DNA from: an unidentified eubacterium SCB49
GTDB lineage: Bacteria; Bacteroidota; Bacteroidia; Flavobacteriales; Flavobacteriaceae
DNA: 64,000 nucleotides
Direction: 5' to 3'
Assembly: GCA_000170815.1 (NCBI GenBank)
Contig: ABCO01000007.1
Span: 1-64,000 of the forward strand
The notes beneath the pieces were generated by a model. The model saw only the letters and a list, made by a program, of their open reading frames with translations, was not told where the DNA came from and did no database searches. Shown piece by piece: positions 26,522 to 35,544 of the stretch. How positions within the stretch are numbered: position 1 is the first letter of the stretch; each line of letters opens with the position of its first letter. The position numbers and the translations under genes are program-made.

Positions 26522-27151
26522 TTAGTTTCTTTTAGATAATTCGTCACGAAGTCGAGCAGCTTTTTCATAATCTTCATCTGACACTGCCTTTTCTAACATG
26601 GTATTAAGTTCTTTTTTAGAGAATTTCGCAAATTTATCTGTAGCTGTTTTTTCCGTTTCTGTCTCTTCTCCAATAATTAAGTCTTCTATGAGAGCATCTT
26701 CTTTTTCAACTTCTGAGGGTTTCTCTTCACTACTTCCCGCTTTAAGATATACCCCGGCATTGTCTAAAATGTCTTTATAGGTAAATATTGGAGCGTCAAA
26801 TCGTAAAGCTAATGCAATAGCGTCACTTGTTCTTGCGTCAATAATCTCTTCAATGCCTTCTCTTTCACAGATGATACTTGAATAAAAAACTCCGTCGACT
26901 AACTTGTGTATAATCACTTGTTTAATGATTATATCGAATCTGTCTGCAAAGTTTTTAAATAAGTCGTGGGTGAGTGGGCGTGGAGGTTGTATTTCTTTTT
27001 CTAAGGCTATAGCGATAGATTGAGCTTCAAAAGCACCAATAATTATGGGTAGTTTGCGTTCTCCATCCACTTCATTTAATATAAGTGCATAGGCGCCATT
27101 TTGGGTTTGGCTGTAAGAAATTCCTTTTATGTTTAAGCGTACTAAACTCAT
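26522..27151 (-). CDS. Bifunctional nuclease (DUF151) family protein with C-terminal UVR motif
   Basis: 209 residues. The N-terminal ~135 residues are a DUF151/bifunctional nuclease domain (ALILNEVDGERKLPIIIGAF, RTSDAIALALRFDAPIF). A charged linker follows, and the last ~40 residues (LNTMLEKAVSDEDYEKAARL) match the UVR motif known from UvrB/UvrC and ClpC-type adaptors. Nuclease activity has been reported for plant members; the bacterial role is unclear. It probably shares a transcript with the nucleoside transporter gene, and is cut off from etfA upstream by a terminator. Confidence 0.9.
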   Translation of the reverse strand: MSLVRLNIKGISYSQTQNGAYALILNEVDGERKLPIIIGAFEAQSIAIALEKEIQPPRPLTHDLFKNFADRFDIIIKQVIIHKLVDGVFYSSIICEREGIEEIIDARTSDAIALALRFDAPIFTYKDILDNAGVYLKAGSSEEKPSEVEKEDALIEDLIIGEETETEKTATDKFAKFSKKELNTMLEKAVSDEDYEKAARLRDELSKRN

Positions 27152-27282
27152 GCGAGATGGTTCAAAGTTTTAGGTTTAAAATTTAAAGTTACTGTGAGTA
27201 ACTGTAAACTTAACAAAACATTTTTCTCTTTTTATAGAGATTGAAGGGAGGTAAGGTCCCATTTTTCAAATATAGAAACTAA

Positions 27283-27328
27283 AAAAGGCTGTTTAAATGA
27301 GGTGTTTTCCCTATTTAAACAGCCTTTT
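27283..27328 (-). terminator. Terminator after etfA
   Basis: A perfect 16-bp stem AAAAGGCTGTTTAAAT and complement with a 14-nt loop; it has A and T runs on its two sides. It lies ~90 bp past the etfA stop and before the DUF151 gene, which therefore needs its own promoter. Confidence 0.88.
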
Positions 27329-27417
27329 ATTAGAGGCACAAATTAATAAAAAAAAAGCGTTGTTTCCATTCCTTTTTTCAGAAAAAGAAATAGGCGGCTT
27401 TTTAGTAATTAATTTTA

Positions 27418-28386
27418 TTAACTATTCTGTGCTTTAAATGCTTTTAGTTTTTCATTTAATTGTGGTACTACTTCAAAAGCGTCACCTACAATACCGTAAT
27501 CTGCTGCCTTAAAGAAAGGAGCTTCTGGGTCATTGTTGATTACGACTTTTACTTTAGAAGAGTTAATCCCTGCAAGGTGTTGGATCGCTCCACTAATACC
27601 AATTGCAATATAAAGATTAGAAGCTACGGGCTTACCAGTTTGACCTACGTGTTCACCGTGTGGTCTCCATCCCATATCACTTACTGGTTTAGAGCAAGCA
27701 GTTGCCGCACCTAATATGTCGGCCATTTCTTCTACCATTCCCCAGTTTTCTGGACCTTTAAGACCACGACCAGCACTAACAACAATTTCTGCGTCAGCAA
27801 TTGTTACTTTGTCTGTTGCTTTGTCTACAGAAACTACTTCTGTTGAAAAATCTGAGTCAGATAAAGATGGTGAGAATGCTTCTGCAGCACCAGCACCACT
27901 ATTTTCTTTTAATCCGTAGGCGTTTTTACCAAGTCCAACCACTTTTACATCGGTTGATATTTCCGAAGTAGCAAAAGCCTTATTTGTAAAAACGGTGTGT
28001 GCTACCTTAAATGGAGCAGCACTCACGGGTAAAGCAGTTGCGTTTGCTACATATCCTGCTTCTAGGTTTACGGCTACTAATGGTGCCATAAATTTACTGT
28101 CTGCACTTGAAGTAAGTACGACTACTTTTGCGCCCTCTGCCTTAGCGGCTTGAGCAACTACATCTGCATAAGCAGCTGCGTTAAAGTTGTTTAATTTGTC
28201 GTTAGAGACTTCAAGTACTTTGTCTGCACCATAAGCGGCTAATGCACTTGCATCACCTCCGTTTACTGATACTGCAGTAACAGATGATCCCATCATGTCT
28301 GCAATTCCTTTTGCGTAAGAGACCGCTTCTAGAGCGATTTTCTTAAACGTTCCTTGTTCTGATTCTGTATATACTAGTATGCTCAT
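27418..28386 (-). CDS. etfA: Electron transfer flavoprotein subunit alpha
   Basis: 322 residues. With EtfB it carries electrons from acyl-CoA dehydrogenases to the quinone pool. Seen: the C-terminal FAD-binding region with GRGLKGPENW, SKPVSDMGWRPHGEHVGQTG, and IAIGISGAIQHLAGI, and the N-terminal ETF fold. It follows etfB by 82 bp, a spacer that contains a GAGT-type simple repeat. Useful for the beta-oxidation-like steps of the paa pathway farther along, though physically separate. Confidence 0.96.
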   Translation of the reverse strand: MSILVYTESEQGTFKKIALEAVSYAKGIADMMGSSVTAVSVNGGDASALAAYGADKVLEVSNDKLNNFNAAAYADVVAQAAKAEGAKVVVLTSSADSKFMAPLVAVNLEAGYVANATALPVSAAPFKVAHTVFTNKAFATSEISTDVKVVGLGKNAYGLKENSGAGAAEAFSPSLSDSDFSTEVVSVDKATDKVTIADAEIVVSAGRGLKGPENWGMVEEMADILGAATACSKPVSDMGWRPHGEHVGQTGKPVASNLYIAIGISGAIQHLAGINSSKVKVVINNDPEAPFFKAADYGIVGDAFEVVPQLNEKLKAFKAQNS

Positions 28387-28396
28387 TGTGTTATAG

Positions 28397-28427
28397 TTGT
28401 GAGTTATGAGTAGTGTGTAGTGAGTGA
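28397..28427. repeat. GAGT-type simple repeat between etfB and etfA
   Basis: A degenerate run of GTGAGTTATGAGTAGTGTG-like words. The same word set makes up the arms of the hairpin at 53831-53889 between paaA and paaB. Confidence 0.55.
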
Positions 28428-28468
28428 TAAATTAATTTGTCGCTCTAAACCTTTACTCAAACTTTGAT

Positions 28469-29209
28469 TTATATTACTTTAGCTTCGTTGTGTAATAAGT
28501 TGATGAGGTCATCAACATTATCAACAAGTTTTACGGCTCCTTTTGCAGCAGGCTTTTCAAAGCTCACTGTTGTAGTTTCGCTTTTTGTATCTACTGCATC
28601 TTTTACGTGAAGAGGCTTAGATCTCGCTTGCATTATACCACGCATATTTGGTATACGAAGGTCGCTTTCTTCTACTAATCCTTTTTGACCACCTACTACT
28701 AGAGGTAAGCTAGTTTTAATAGTTTCTTTACCACCGTCGATTTCACGAATTGCAGTTGCAGCTGTACCGTCAATCTCAAGACTAATACAAGTGTTTACAA
28801 AGTTTGCTTTAAGTAACTGAGCTAACATTCCTGGTACCATACCACCGTTATAATCGATAGATTCACGACCACCGATTACTAAGTCATAACCACCATCTTT
28901 AACAACTTCTGCAAGTTGTTTTGCTACAGAATAACCATCTGTTGCTGGTGTGTTGATTCTAATAGCTTCATCTGCACCAATCGCTAGGGCTTTACGTAGT
29001 GTTGGTTCTGTCTCAGGTCCACCTACATTTACAACATGCACGCTTGCACCTTGCTTTTCTTTAAACCACATGGCTCTAGTTAGGCCAAACTCATCATTTG
29101 GGTTGATGACAAATTGAACACCGTTTGTGTCAAACTTAGTGTCACCATCTGTAAAATTAATTTTTGAAGTGGTATCTGGCACGTGGCTGATACATACTAA
29201 AATCTTCAT
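28469..29209 (-). CDS. etfB: Electron transfer flavoprotein subunit beta
   Basis: 246 residues. Partner of EtfA; binds AMP. Seen: MKILVCISHVPDTTSKI, FVINPNDEFGLTRA, and the family signature region around VEESDLRIPNMRGIMQARSK. Order etfB-etfA is the usual one. It is divergent from pdhB across a 342-bp spacer. Confidence 0.96.
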   Translation of the reverse strand: MKILVCISHVPDTTSKINFTDGDTKFDTNGVQFVINPNDEFGLTRAMWFKEKQGASVHVVNVGGPETEPTLRKALAIGADEAIRINTPATDGYSVAKQLAEVVKDGGYDLVIGGRESIDYNGGMVPGMLAQLLKANFVNTCISLEIDGTAATAIREIDGGKETIKTSLPLVVGGQKGLVEESDLRIPNMRGIMQARSKPLHVKDAVDTKSETTTVSFEKPAAKGAVKLVDNVDDLINLLHNEAKVI

Positions 29210-29551
29210 ATATCGTTGCTTTAAATTAAGTACTAATTATTAGTATTACTGAAATGCGGCGGATTGTATGCCTTATAAAAAAATTTCTTGTAAATACCGA
29301 TGGCGAATATAATGAATATTTGTGTGATTTACTATGCGTGCATAGTATTTTTTTAAATGAATTAAAGAAGTGTGTTCTAATTTTAGTAAACATAATGTTC
29401 ATAATTAGAAAATACTGTTATTTTTGTTTTTCTGAAAATTTTAAACAAATCGTTAAAATATGTATTGTTTAAACTATTCAAAATAAAGATTTATTAAGTG
29501 TTTGTAAAGACAAGCTAATTAAAATATCCGCATTTCTAGCGGTACTGAAAT
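29210..29551. other. Divergent etfB/pdhB spacer, no convincing gene
   Basis: 342 bp, very AT-rich, must hold the promoters of both genes, though no clear TTG-N19-TAnnTTTG was found. Near the etfB end is ATTACTGAAATGCGGCGGAT and near the pdhB end ATCCGCATTTCTAGCGG followed by TACTGAAAT, so the two ends resemble each other as imperfect inverted copies. CCGC/GCGG at 29528-29542 can form a small hairpin in the pdhB leader. A 72-codon frame inside has odd composition and is not accepted as a gene. Confidence 0.5.
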
Positions 29552-30532
29552 ATGAAAACATTACAATTTAGAGAAGCCATTTGTGAAGCAATGAGCGAAG
29601 AGATGCGCAAAGACGAGTCTATTTACCTAATGGGAGAAGAGGTTGCTGAGTATAATGGTGCCTATAAAGCTAGTAAAGGAATGCTAGATGAGTTTGGAGC
29701 AAAACGTGTAATTGATACACCTATTGCAGAACTTGGTTTTTCTGGGATCGCAATTGGTTCTGCTATGAACGGAAATCGTCCTATAGTAGAATATATGACT
29801 TTCAATTTTTCACTTGTAGGGATTGATCAGATTATAAATAACGCAGCTAAAATACGTCAAATGAGCGGTGGGCAGTTTAATTGTCCTATTGTATTTAGAG
29901 GGCCAACTGCTTCTGCTGGGCAACTTGCAGCGACACACTCACAAGCTTTTGAAAGTTGGTTTGCTAACACACCTGGTTTAAAGGTGGTAGTGCCGTCTAA
30001 TCCTGCAGATGCTAAAGGGTTACTTAAAAGTGCAATTAGAGATAACGATCCAGTAATTTTTATGGAGAGTGAGCAGATGTATGGTGATAAAGGCGAAGTG
30101 CCAGAAGGAGAATACTTAATTCCTTTAGGAGTTGCAGATGTTAAGCGTAAAGGAACAGATGTAACGATTGTTTCTTTTGGGAAAATTATAAAAGAAGCTG
30201 TTAAAGCTGCAGATGAATTAGCAAAAGAAGGTATAGAATGTGAAATAATTGATCTTCGTACCGTGCGTCCTATGGATCAAGAAGCTATTTTAACTTCTAT
30301 AAAGAAAACAAATAGATTAGTAGTTCTTGAAGAAGCTTGGCCTTTTGGGAATGTGGCTTCTGAAATTACTTACTTGGTACAAAATGAAGCGTTTGATTAT
30401 TTAGATGCGCCAGTGCAAAGAATAAATACCGCAGATACTCCTGCTCCTTTTTCTCCAGAATTATTAGCAGAATGGTTGCCTAATAGTAACGATGTGGTAA
30501 AAGCAGTGAAGAAAGTAATGTATAGAGATTAG
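29552..30532 (+). CDS. pdhB: Pyruvate dehydrogenase complex E1 component, beta subunit
   Basis: 326 residues. With the alpha subunit it decarboxylates pyruvate and acylates the E2 lipoyl group. Seen: MGEEVAEYNGAYKASKGMLDEFG, the thiamine-binding and interface segment DTPIAELGFSGIAIGSAMNG, PIVFRGPTASAGQLAATHSQ, and IDLRTVRPMDQ. Length as usual. pdhA and pdhC are not adjacent, so E1 alpha and E2 are encoded elsewhere. A small HD-protein gene follows after 24 bp. Confidence 0.95.
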   Translation: MKTLQFREAICEAMSEEMRKDESIYLMGEEVAEYNGAYKASKGMLDEFGAKRVIDTPIAELGFSGIAIGSAMNGNRPIVEYMTFNFSLVGIDQIINNAAKIRQMSGGQFNCPIVFRGPTASAGQLAATHSQAFESWFANTPGLKVVVPSNPADAKGLLKSAIRDNDPVIFMESEQMYGDKGEVPEGEYLIPLGVADVKRKGTDVTIVSFGKIIKEAVKAADELAKEGIECEIIDLRTVRPMDQEAILTSIKKTNRLVVLEEAWPFGNVASEITYLVQNEAFDYLDAPVQRINTADTPAPFSPELLAEWLPNSNDVVKAVKKVMYRD

Positions 30533-30556
30533 TGAAAATATAGAAAGTTCATAAAA

Positions 30557-31177
30557 ATGAACAAAAATCTAAAATCTATTTTTTTAAAGTTAATGGCTCG
30601 TTATTCTAATAACGAGCTTTTTAATTTAGAATGCTGGAAAGAGATTGAAGCAAAACATTCTCAAAAATCTAGACATTACCATAATTTGACTCATGTATGT
30701 GCAATGCTTGAACAGATAGATTTAGTGCAGGACTCAATTAAATTACTGGATGTAATGTTGTTTTCTGTTTTTTATCACGACATAATATATAAGAGTTCAC
30801 GTAGGGATAACGAACACCAAAGTGCGCTTTTGTTTAAAAAACGAATAGCGAATACGTCATTCTTAAAAGTGGATGATGTAGTAAAACAGATAGAAGCAAC
30901 TAAGTTACACCAGCTAAGTGCTTGTAGTGATACAAATATTTTGCTCGATATTGATATGAGTATTTTAGGGCAAGACCATCTTACATATATGCAATACGCT
31001 AAAGCTGTACGTAAAGAATATAAGATGTACCCTGATTTTTTATACAATCCTGGTAGAATAAAAGTGTTAAAAAGCTTTCTTGAGACTCGTATATTTAAAA
31101 CACCATACTTTTATGAGCGCTATGAAGTTGTTGCTCGTAAAAATATAAACCTTGAGCTAGAAATGCTGTCTGCCTAA
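30557..31177 (+). CDS. HD-domain family protein, predicted phosphohydrolase
   Basis: 206 residues, soluble. Seen: the HD-type metal ligands in RHYHNLTHVCAML and VFYHDIIYKSSRRDNEHQSA, with a further Asp in LLDIDMSILG. This arrangement matches the predicted metal-dependent HD-superfamily phosphohydrolases found across bacteria; the substrate is unknown. It probably shares a transcript with pdhB, but the pairing tells little. Confidence 0.85.
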   Translation: MNKNLKSIFLKLMARYSNNELFNLECWKEIEAKHSQKSRHYHNLTHVCAMLEQIDLVQDSIKLLDVMLFSVFYHDIIYKSSRRDNEHQSALLFKKRIANTSFLKVDDVVKQIEATKLHQLSACSDTNILLDIDMSILGQDHLTYMQYAKAVRKEYKMYPDFLYNPGRIKVLKSFLETRIFKTPYFYERYEVVARKNINLELEMLSA

Positions 31178-31208
31178 ACTTTAAGATTACTTTGGTTGTT
31201 TACGGTCT

Positions 31209-31216
31209 TATTTTTG
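31209..31216 (+). promoter_or_regulatory. Putative -7 element of the DUF5686 gene
   Basis: TATTTTTG fits TAnnTTTG, 68 bp before the ATG. No TTG lies at the ideal distance upstream; the nearest (31192-31194) is only 14 bp away. Confidence 0.35.
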
Positions 31217-31283
31217 GTTTAATTTGCACACTTATGTTACAATCTAACTCAGGCTATTGTTTAGTTTGTTTCAAAAACGATAT

Positions 31284-33776
31284 ATGAAAATATTTTTTTT
31301 CCTTTTAACTATAATGACAACTGCCATTACTTTCTCACAAACTAAAGTGAGTGGTGTTGTTGTGGATGAGACAGGTCTTTCTGTTCCTTTTGCAAATGTT
31401 GTGTTTAAAGATAGTAACGAAGGAACAATAACCAACGAAGAAGGAAGGTTTTATATTGAGAGTGCCGCTACATATGAAACCCTTATAGTTTCTTTTTTAG
31501 GGTATGAAACAAAAGAAATTAATATTTCAGAAAAAACAACCTACAAGCTTGAGATTGTGCTTGTAGAAGAAACCGCTTCGCTTGGGACGGTTCAGATTTA
31601 CTCTGGTAAGACGGATAAGAAAAACAATCCTGCCATAGATATTTTGCGTAAAATTTGGGAAAATCGCCGTGATAATGGTGTGAAAAAGTTTGATCAATAT
31701 AAATACGATAAATACGAAAAACTTGAGTTTGACCTTAATACTATAGATAGTTCACTTATTAAAAGTAAGGTGTTTAAAGGGATGGAATTTATCTTTGAGC
31801 AGATAGATACTTCAAGGATTACAGGGAATAGTTACCTTCCTATTTTTGTGAATGAAGCTTCATCTAAAGTATATGGGGATAATAAGTTTAAAAGTGAAAA
31901 AGAGATTTTAGAAGGAAATAAAAACTCTGGATTCAGTGATAATCAGACGCTGATTGCGCTGATAAAAGATCTGTATAGCGATTATGACATATATGATAAT
32001 TATCTTAAGTTTTTTGATAAGGCTTTTACCAGTCCTTTGTCTAGAACTGGTATAGATGTCTATAACTATGTCTTACAAGACAGTGCTTACCGAGATACTA
32101 AATGGTGTTATAATATTGTGTATTATCCTCGCCGAAAAAACGAACTTACTTTTAAAGGTGATTTTTGGGTAAATGATTCTACTTGGGCTGTCAAGGAAAT
32201 AAACATGCAAGCTTCTAAAAGTGCAAACCTAAACTGGGTTCGTGAGGTATATATAGAGCAGGAGTTTGATGTGCTTAATGATTCGATTTTTCTAATTACA
32301 AGAGATTACTTTTTAAGTGATTTTAGTATTCGCCAAAAAGAAGAGGCGCAAGGAATTTATGGAAAACGAACTACCATCTACGATAACTACGAGTTTGATA
32401 TTCCTAAGGAGAAATCATTTTATAAAAAACAAGTAGATCCGTATGAGTATGAGGTGTACAATCGAGATGATGATTTTTGGGAAGAAAGGCGATTAGAGCA
32501 ATTGAGTAAAGATGAAGAGGGTGTGTATAAAATGCTAGATACATTAAAGACAGTACCTCGATTTAAGATGCTTTATGATGTAGGGGCTACTCTGGTTTCT
32601 GGGTACTATGAGGTAGAATCTTTACATCTAGATATAGGACCTATTTTTTCTATTTTTGGTTTTAATGAAGCAGAAGGATTACGCCTTAGGTTAGGAGGTC
32701 GTACCTATTTTGGGCAAAATGACCCTTGGCGTTTAGAAGTTTTTGGAGCTTATGGTTTTAAAGATGAACGCTTTAAATATGGGGTTTCTGGTAAATGGCT
32801 GCTGAATAGAAAAAATAGACTTACAGTGTATGGAGGAAATAGGAAAGACACAGAACAGACAGGTGCTAGTTTAACCACAAGTAATGATGTTTTAGGTCGT
32901 AATCTAGCCTCTTCTTCGTTAGTCTCTGTAGGGGCAAATGATAAGCTTACTAGGTTAAATTTATCTTCCTTCGGAGTTTCTATGGAGCCTGTAAAAAATC
33001 TAGAAATACGTTTAGATGGTACGTATAGAACTTTAGAATCTGCAACAGATTCTTTTTCTTTAGACTATTATGATGATAATGGTGATGTACAATCTGTTAT
33101 TAAACAACCAGAATTATCATTGTCATTAAAGTACACGCCAGGACGTAAAGTTTCTGGTTATGGTGTAGAGCAAACGTTAGTTAATGATTTTGGATTTCCA
33201 ACGTTCTTTTTAAGTTATTCTAGAGGTTTAGATAACGTATTAGGAGGTGATTTTACATACAATAAGTTTCAAGCGCTTTATACACAGCCTTGGAATATAG
33301 GAGGTCTAGGAAGATTGTATTCTACAGTAGAAGTGGGAACAACAGTAGAAGATGTGCCGCTTGGGCTTTTGAGTCCGATACCAGGTAATCAAACATTGTT
33401 TAGTGTTTATAATTCTTTTTCTCAGCTCGATTACTATGAGTTTGTTAGTGATACCTACACGTCTCTTCACTTACAACATAATTTTGGAGGACGCTTGTTT
33501 AGTAGAGTTCCGTTGTTACGTAAATTAAATCTAAGAGAGATTATTGCCTTTAGAGCAGTTTACGGGACTGTTAGTGATGAAAATCAAGCTCGTAATGCAT
33601 CAGGTATTCCGTATAGATCGCCAGAAGATATTTATTATGAATACTCTCTAGGAGTGGGTAATATTTTTAAAATATTTAGAATAGACTTTAATTTTCGCGG
33701 TAATTATCTAGATAAAATAGAAAATCCAGACGCCAGAAAGTTCGGAATTACAGGGACTTTTAGTTTTTCTTTTTAA
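31284..33776 (+). CDS. DUF5686/carboxypeptidase-like regulatory domain outer-membrane protein
   Basis: 830 residues from the ATG at 31284. A signal peptide (1-19, TTAITFSQ) is followed by a carboxypeptidase-regulatory-like domain (about 20-105, VSGVVVDETGLSVPFANVVF, GTITNEEGRFYIE). The rest matches DUF5686: long beta-rich sequence with many aromatic-ended strands, ending in FGITGTFSFSF, a terminal Phe as in outer-membrane barrels. Role unknown; probably an outer-membrane protein of a type abundant in Bacteroidota. A TATTTTTG element lies at 31209-31216. Confidence 0.88.
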   Translation: MKIFFFLLTIMTTAITFSQTKVSGVVVDETGLSVPFANVVFKDSNEGTITNEEGRFYIESAATYETLIVSFLGYETKEINISEKTTYKLEIVLVEETASLGTVQIYSGKTDKKNNPAIDILRKIWENRRDNGVKKFDQYKYDKYEKLEFDLNTIDSSLIKSKVFKGMEFIFEQIDTSRITGNSYLPIFVNEASSKVYGDNKFKSEKEILEGNKNSGFSDNQTLIALIKDLYSDYDIYDNYLKFFDKAFTSPLSRTGIDVYNYVLQDSAYRDTKWCYNIVYYPRRKNELTFKGDFWVNDSTWAVKEINMQASKSANLNWVREVYIEQEFDVLNDSIFLITRDYFLSDFSIRQKEEAQGIYGKRTTIYDNYEFDIPKEKSFYKKQVDPYEYEVYNRDDDFWEERRLEQLSKDEEGVYKMLDTLKTVPRFKMLYDVGATLVSGYYEVESLHLDIGPIFSIFGFNEAEGLRLRLGGRTYFGQNDPWRLEVFGAYGFKDERFKYGVSGKWLLNRKNRLTVYGGNRKDTEQTGASLTTSNDVLGRNLASSSLVSVGANDKLTRLNLSSFGVSMEPVKNLEIRLDGTYRTLESATDSFSLDYYDDNGDVQSVIKQPELSLSLKYTPGRKVSGYGVEQTLVNDFGFPTFFLSYSRGLDNVLGGDFTYNKFQALYTQPWNIGGLGRLYSTVEVGTTVEDVPLGLLSPIPGNQTLFSVYNSFSQLDYYEFVSDTYTSLHLQHNFGGRLFSRVPLLRKLNLREIIAFRAVYGTVSDENQARNASGIPYRSPEDIYYEYSLGVGNIFKIFRIDFNFRGNYLDKIENPDARKFGITGTFSFSF

Positions 33777-33804
33777 AATAAAGTTAAATACAGACAAAAT
33801 ATCT

Positions 33805-33812
33805 TATTTTTG
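33805..33812 (+). promoter_or_regulatory. -7 element of ppa, decides against a TTG start
   Basis: TATTTTTG fits TAnnTTTG and lies 16 bp before the ATG at 33828. The TTG that could open a longer frame (33810) is part of this element, so it is transcriptional sequence, not a start codon. Confidence 0.5.
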
Positions 33813-33827
33813 CCCACCAAAAATAAG

Positions 33828-34361
33828 ATGAAAATGAGCGCAATAGCTAATAAAACATTCGATGTACTAATCGAAATACCAAAAGGAAGCCGTAATAAAT
33901 ACGAATACGATTTCGACCTACAAAAAATACGTTTTGACCGTATGTTGTATTCTTCAATGATGTATCCAGGAGATTATGGTTTTATTCCAGAAACCTTAGC
34001 TTTAGATGGAGATCCTTTAGATGTATTGGTAATGGGTACAGAGCCTACATTCCCTATGTGTGTAATGGAAGTAAAACCAATTGGGGTTTTTCATATGTCT
34101 GATGAAAAAGGTCAAGACGAAAAAATAATTTGTGTACCTGTTACAGATCCTATCTGGAATTCATACAATGATATTTCAGACTTAAATCCACACAGAGTTA
34201 AAGAAATTACTCACTTCTTTCAGGTGTACAAAGATTTAGAAAATAAGAAAGTAGATATAGGAGCTTGGGGTGATGCTAAAGAAGCATACGAAATCTGGAA
34301 TGCTTGTATTGAACGCTATGAAAATAGTGAGCATAAAGCAAAAGGAGATTTTAAAATCTAA
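33828..34361 (+). CDS. ppa: Inorganic pyrophosphatase
   Basis: 177 residues from the ATG at 33828, or 175 from the ATG two codons later. It hydrolyses pyrophosphate to phosphate, pulling biosynthetic reactions forward. Seen: FDVLIEIPKGSRNKYEYD, MMYPGDYGFIPETLALDGD, and the metal-binding signature DGDPLDVLVM (Asp triad), with FFQVYKDLENKKV near the end, all typical of the family I soluble enzyme. It is a single-gene unit with its own promoter element and terminator. Confidence 0.95.
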   Translation: MKMSAIANKTFDVLIEIPKGSRNKYEYDFDLQKIRFDRMLYSSMMYPGDYGFIPETLALDGDPLDVLVMGTEPTFPMCVMEVKPIGVFHMSDEKGQDEKIICVPVTDPIWNSYNDISDLNPHRVKEITHFFQVYKDLENKKVDIGAWGDAKEAYEIWNACIERYENSEHKAKGDFKI

Positions 34362-34382
34362 GCTTTTAAAAGTATAATTGTA

Positions 34383-34417
34383 AAAAGTCCTATCAAAGTT
34401 AATTTGGTAGGACTTTT
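34383..34417 (+). terminator. Terminator after ppa
   Basis: A 15-bp stem AAAAGTCCTATCAAA with its complement (one G-T wobble), 5-nt loop, then GCTTTTT. Confidence 0.88.
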
Positions 34418-34484
34418 GCTTTTTATCTATTTTAAAGTACAGATGCTTTAGCCTGTATTTTTCTACTTAATGTTATTATTTCAT

Positions 34485-34514
34485 TAAAGTCCTACTGCTT
34501 ATAGTGGGACTTTA
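34485..34514. other. Second hairpin in the ppa-App1 spacer
   Basis: TAAAGTCCTACT (34485-34496) pairs with AGTGGGACTTTA (34503-34514), one G-T wobble, 6-nt loop. It reuses the AAAGTCCTA word of the ppa terminator and stands 38 bp before the next ATG, with weak T-run, so a leader structure or decayed terminator copy are both possible. Confidence 0.55.
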
Positions 34515-34552
34515 AATTTATACGATTATTTTTAACTTCAATAATTAGCTAT

Positions 34553-35512
34553 ATGCCCTTATTCTCTAAAGATCCATTACAGATTATTACTTTTCAAAGC
34601 TATGGGACAAAAAACCTGCTCTATGCTAGAGGGCGAGCTATTGAAGATGAAAGTATTAACCTAGAGGGAAAAGGTTTTTTAAAACTATTGATTAATAATT
34701 GGAAACGTTTTAGTACTGATAATATTAAGAATACTGAAATTATCATCCGTTTAAAAGATGGGCGTATACTTGAAAATAGGACTGATGAGAAAGGGTATTT
34801 TAAAATTTCTGAAGTCATAGAAAACCTTAGTGATTTAGTAAATGAAGAAGGTTGGATGACATATGAAGTTTCTTATAAAGCCCTCTCTATTTCACGTCAT
34901 ATTCAACAAGAAAACAGATTTCCTGGCGAAGTCTTGATACCTTCTTTAAATGCTTCTTATGGAGTGATAAGTGATATTGACGATACTATTTTACATACAG
35001 GAGTGGCTTCATTATTAAAATGGCGGTTGCTTTACAATACTTTTTTTAAACGTGCAGATAATAGAATTCCCTTAGAAGGAGCTGCTGCTTTTTATCACAA
35101 ATTGCATAGAGGTGTAAAAGGTGATGAGGCAAATCCTATTTTTTATGTTAGTCATAGCCCTTGGAATATGTATTGTTATTTGGTGTATTTTTTAACTAAA
35201 AATAATTTTCCAAAAGGGCCTATTTTACTTCGGAATTTACCAAATCCCTTCCGAAGAAAAGAAGGAGGAGAGAAGCCACAAAAACAAAACGAGATTATCA
35301 GTCTGTTAGAGATGTATCCAGAAATGTCTTTTATTTTAATTGGAGATAGTAGTGAGCACGACGCTGATATCTACATAGAGATCGCAGAAACATACCCAAA
35401 TAGAATACTTGCTATTTATTTAAGGAGTATAAAACACAAGAAAAAAAAGTTGCGCATTAAAAGCTTGCTAGAGGCTCATAAAGCTACACCTACTGTTGGT
35501 GGGCTCAAGTAA
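34553..35512 (+). CDS. App1-like phosphatidate phosphatase (DUF2183) family protein
   Basis: 319 residues, no signal peptide. An N-terminal beta-rich region (about 1-130) leads into the App1 catalytic domain with the HAD-type nucleophile motif SDIDDTILHTG (about residue 142), FYVSHSPWNMY, and GDSSEHDADIY. In yeast App1 dephosphorylates phosphatidic acid; bacterial members are uncharacterised. The conserved DxDxT indicates active enzyme chemistry. Convergent with ppk1 over a 32-bp spacer without terminator. Confidence 0.88.
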   Translation: MPLFSKDPLQIITFQSYGTKNLLYARGRAIEDESINLEGKGFLKLLINNWKRFSTDNIKNTEIIIRLKDGRILENRTDEKGYFKISEVIENLSDLVNEEGWMTYEVSYKALSISRHIQQENRFPGEVLIPSLNASYGVISDIDDTILHTGVASLLKWRLLYNTFFKRADNRIPLEGAAAFYHKLHRGVKGDEANPIFYVSHSPWNMYCYLVYFLTKNNFPKGPILLRNLPNPFRRKEGGEKPQKQNEIISLLEMYPEMSFILIGDSSEHDADIYIEIAETYPNRILAIYLRSIKHKKKKLRIKSLLEAHKATPTVGGLK

Positions 35513-35544
35513 AGAAGCCGAAAAACACGCACGTAAAAAAGGTT

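Noticed and set aside
29254..29472. 72-codon open frame in the etfB/pdhB spacer
   Set aside because: AT-rich, Cys/Ile/Phe-heavy product with no domain, overlapping the region that must hold two promoters.
33810..33827. TTG start for the pyrophosphatase gene
   Set aside because: The TTG is part of the promoter element TATTTTTG, and the family start is at the ATG downstream.
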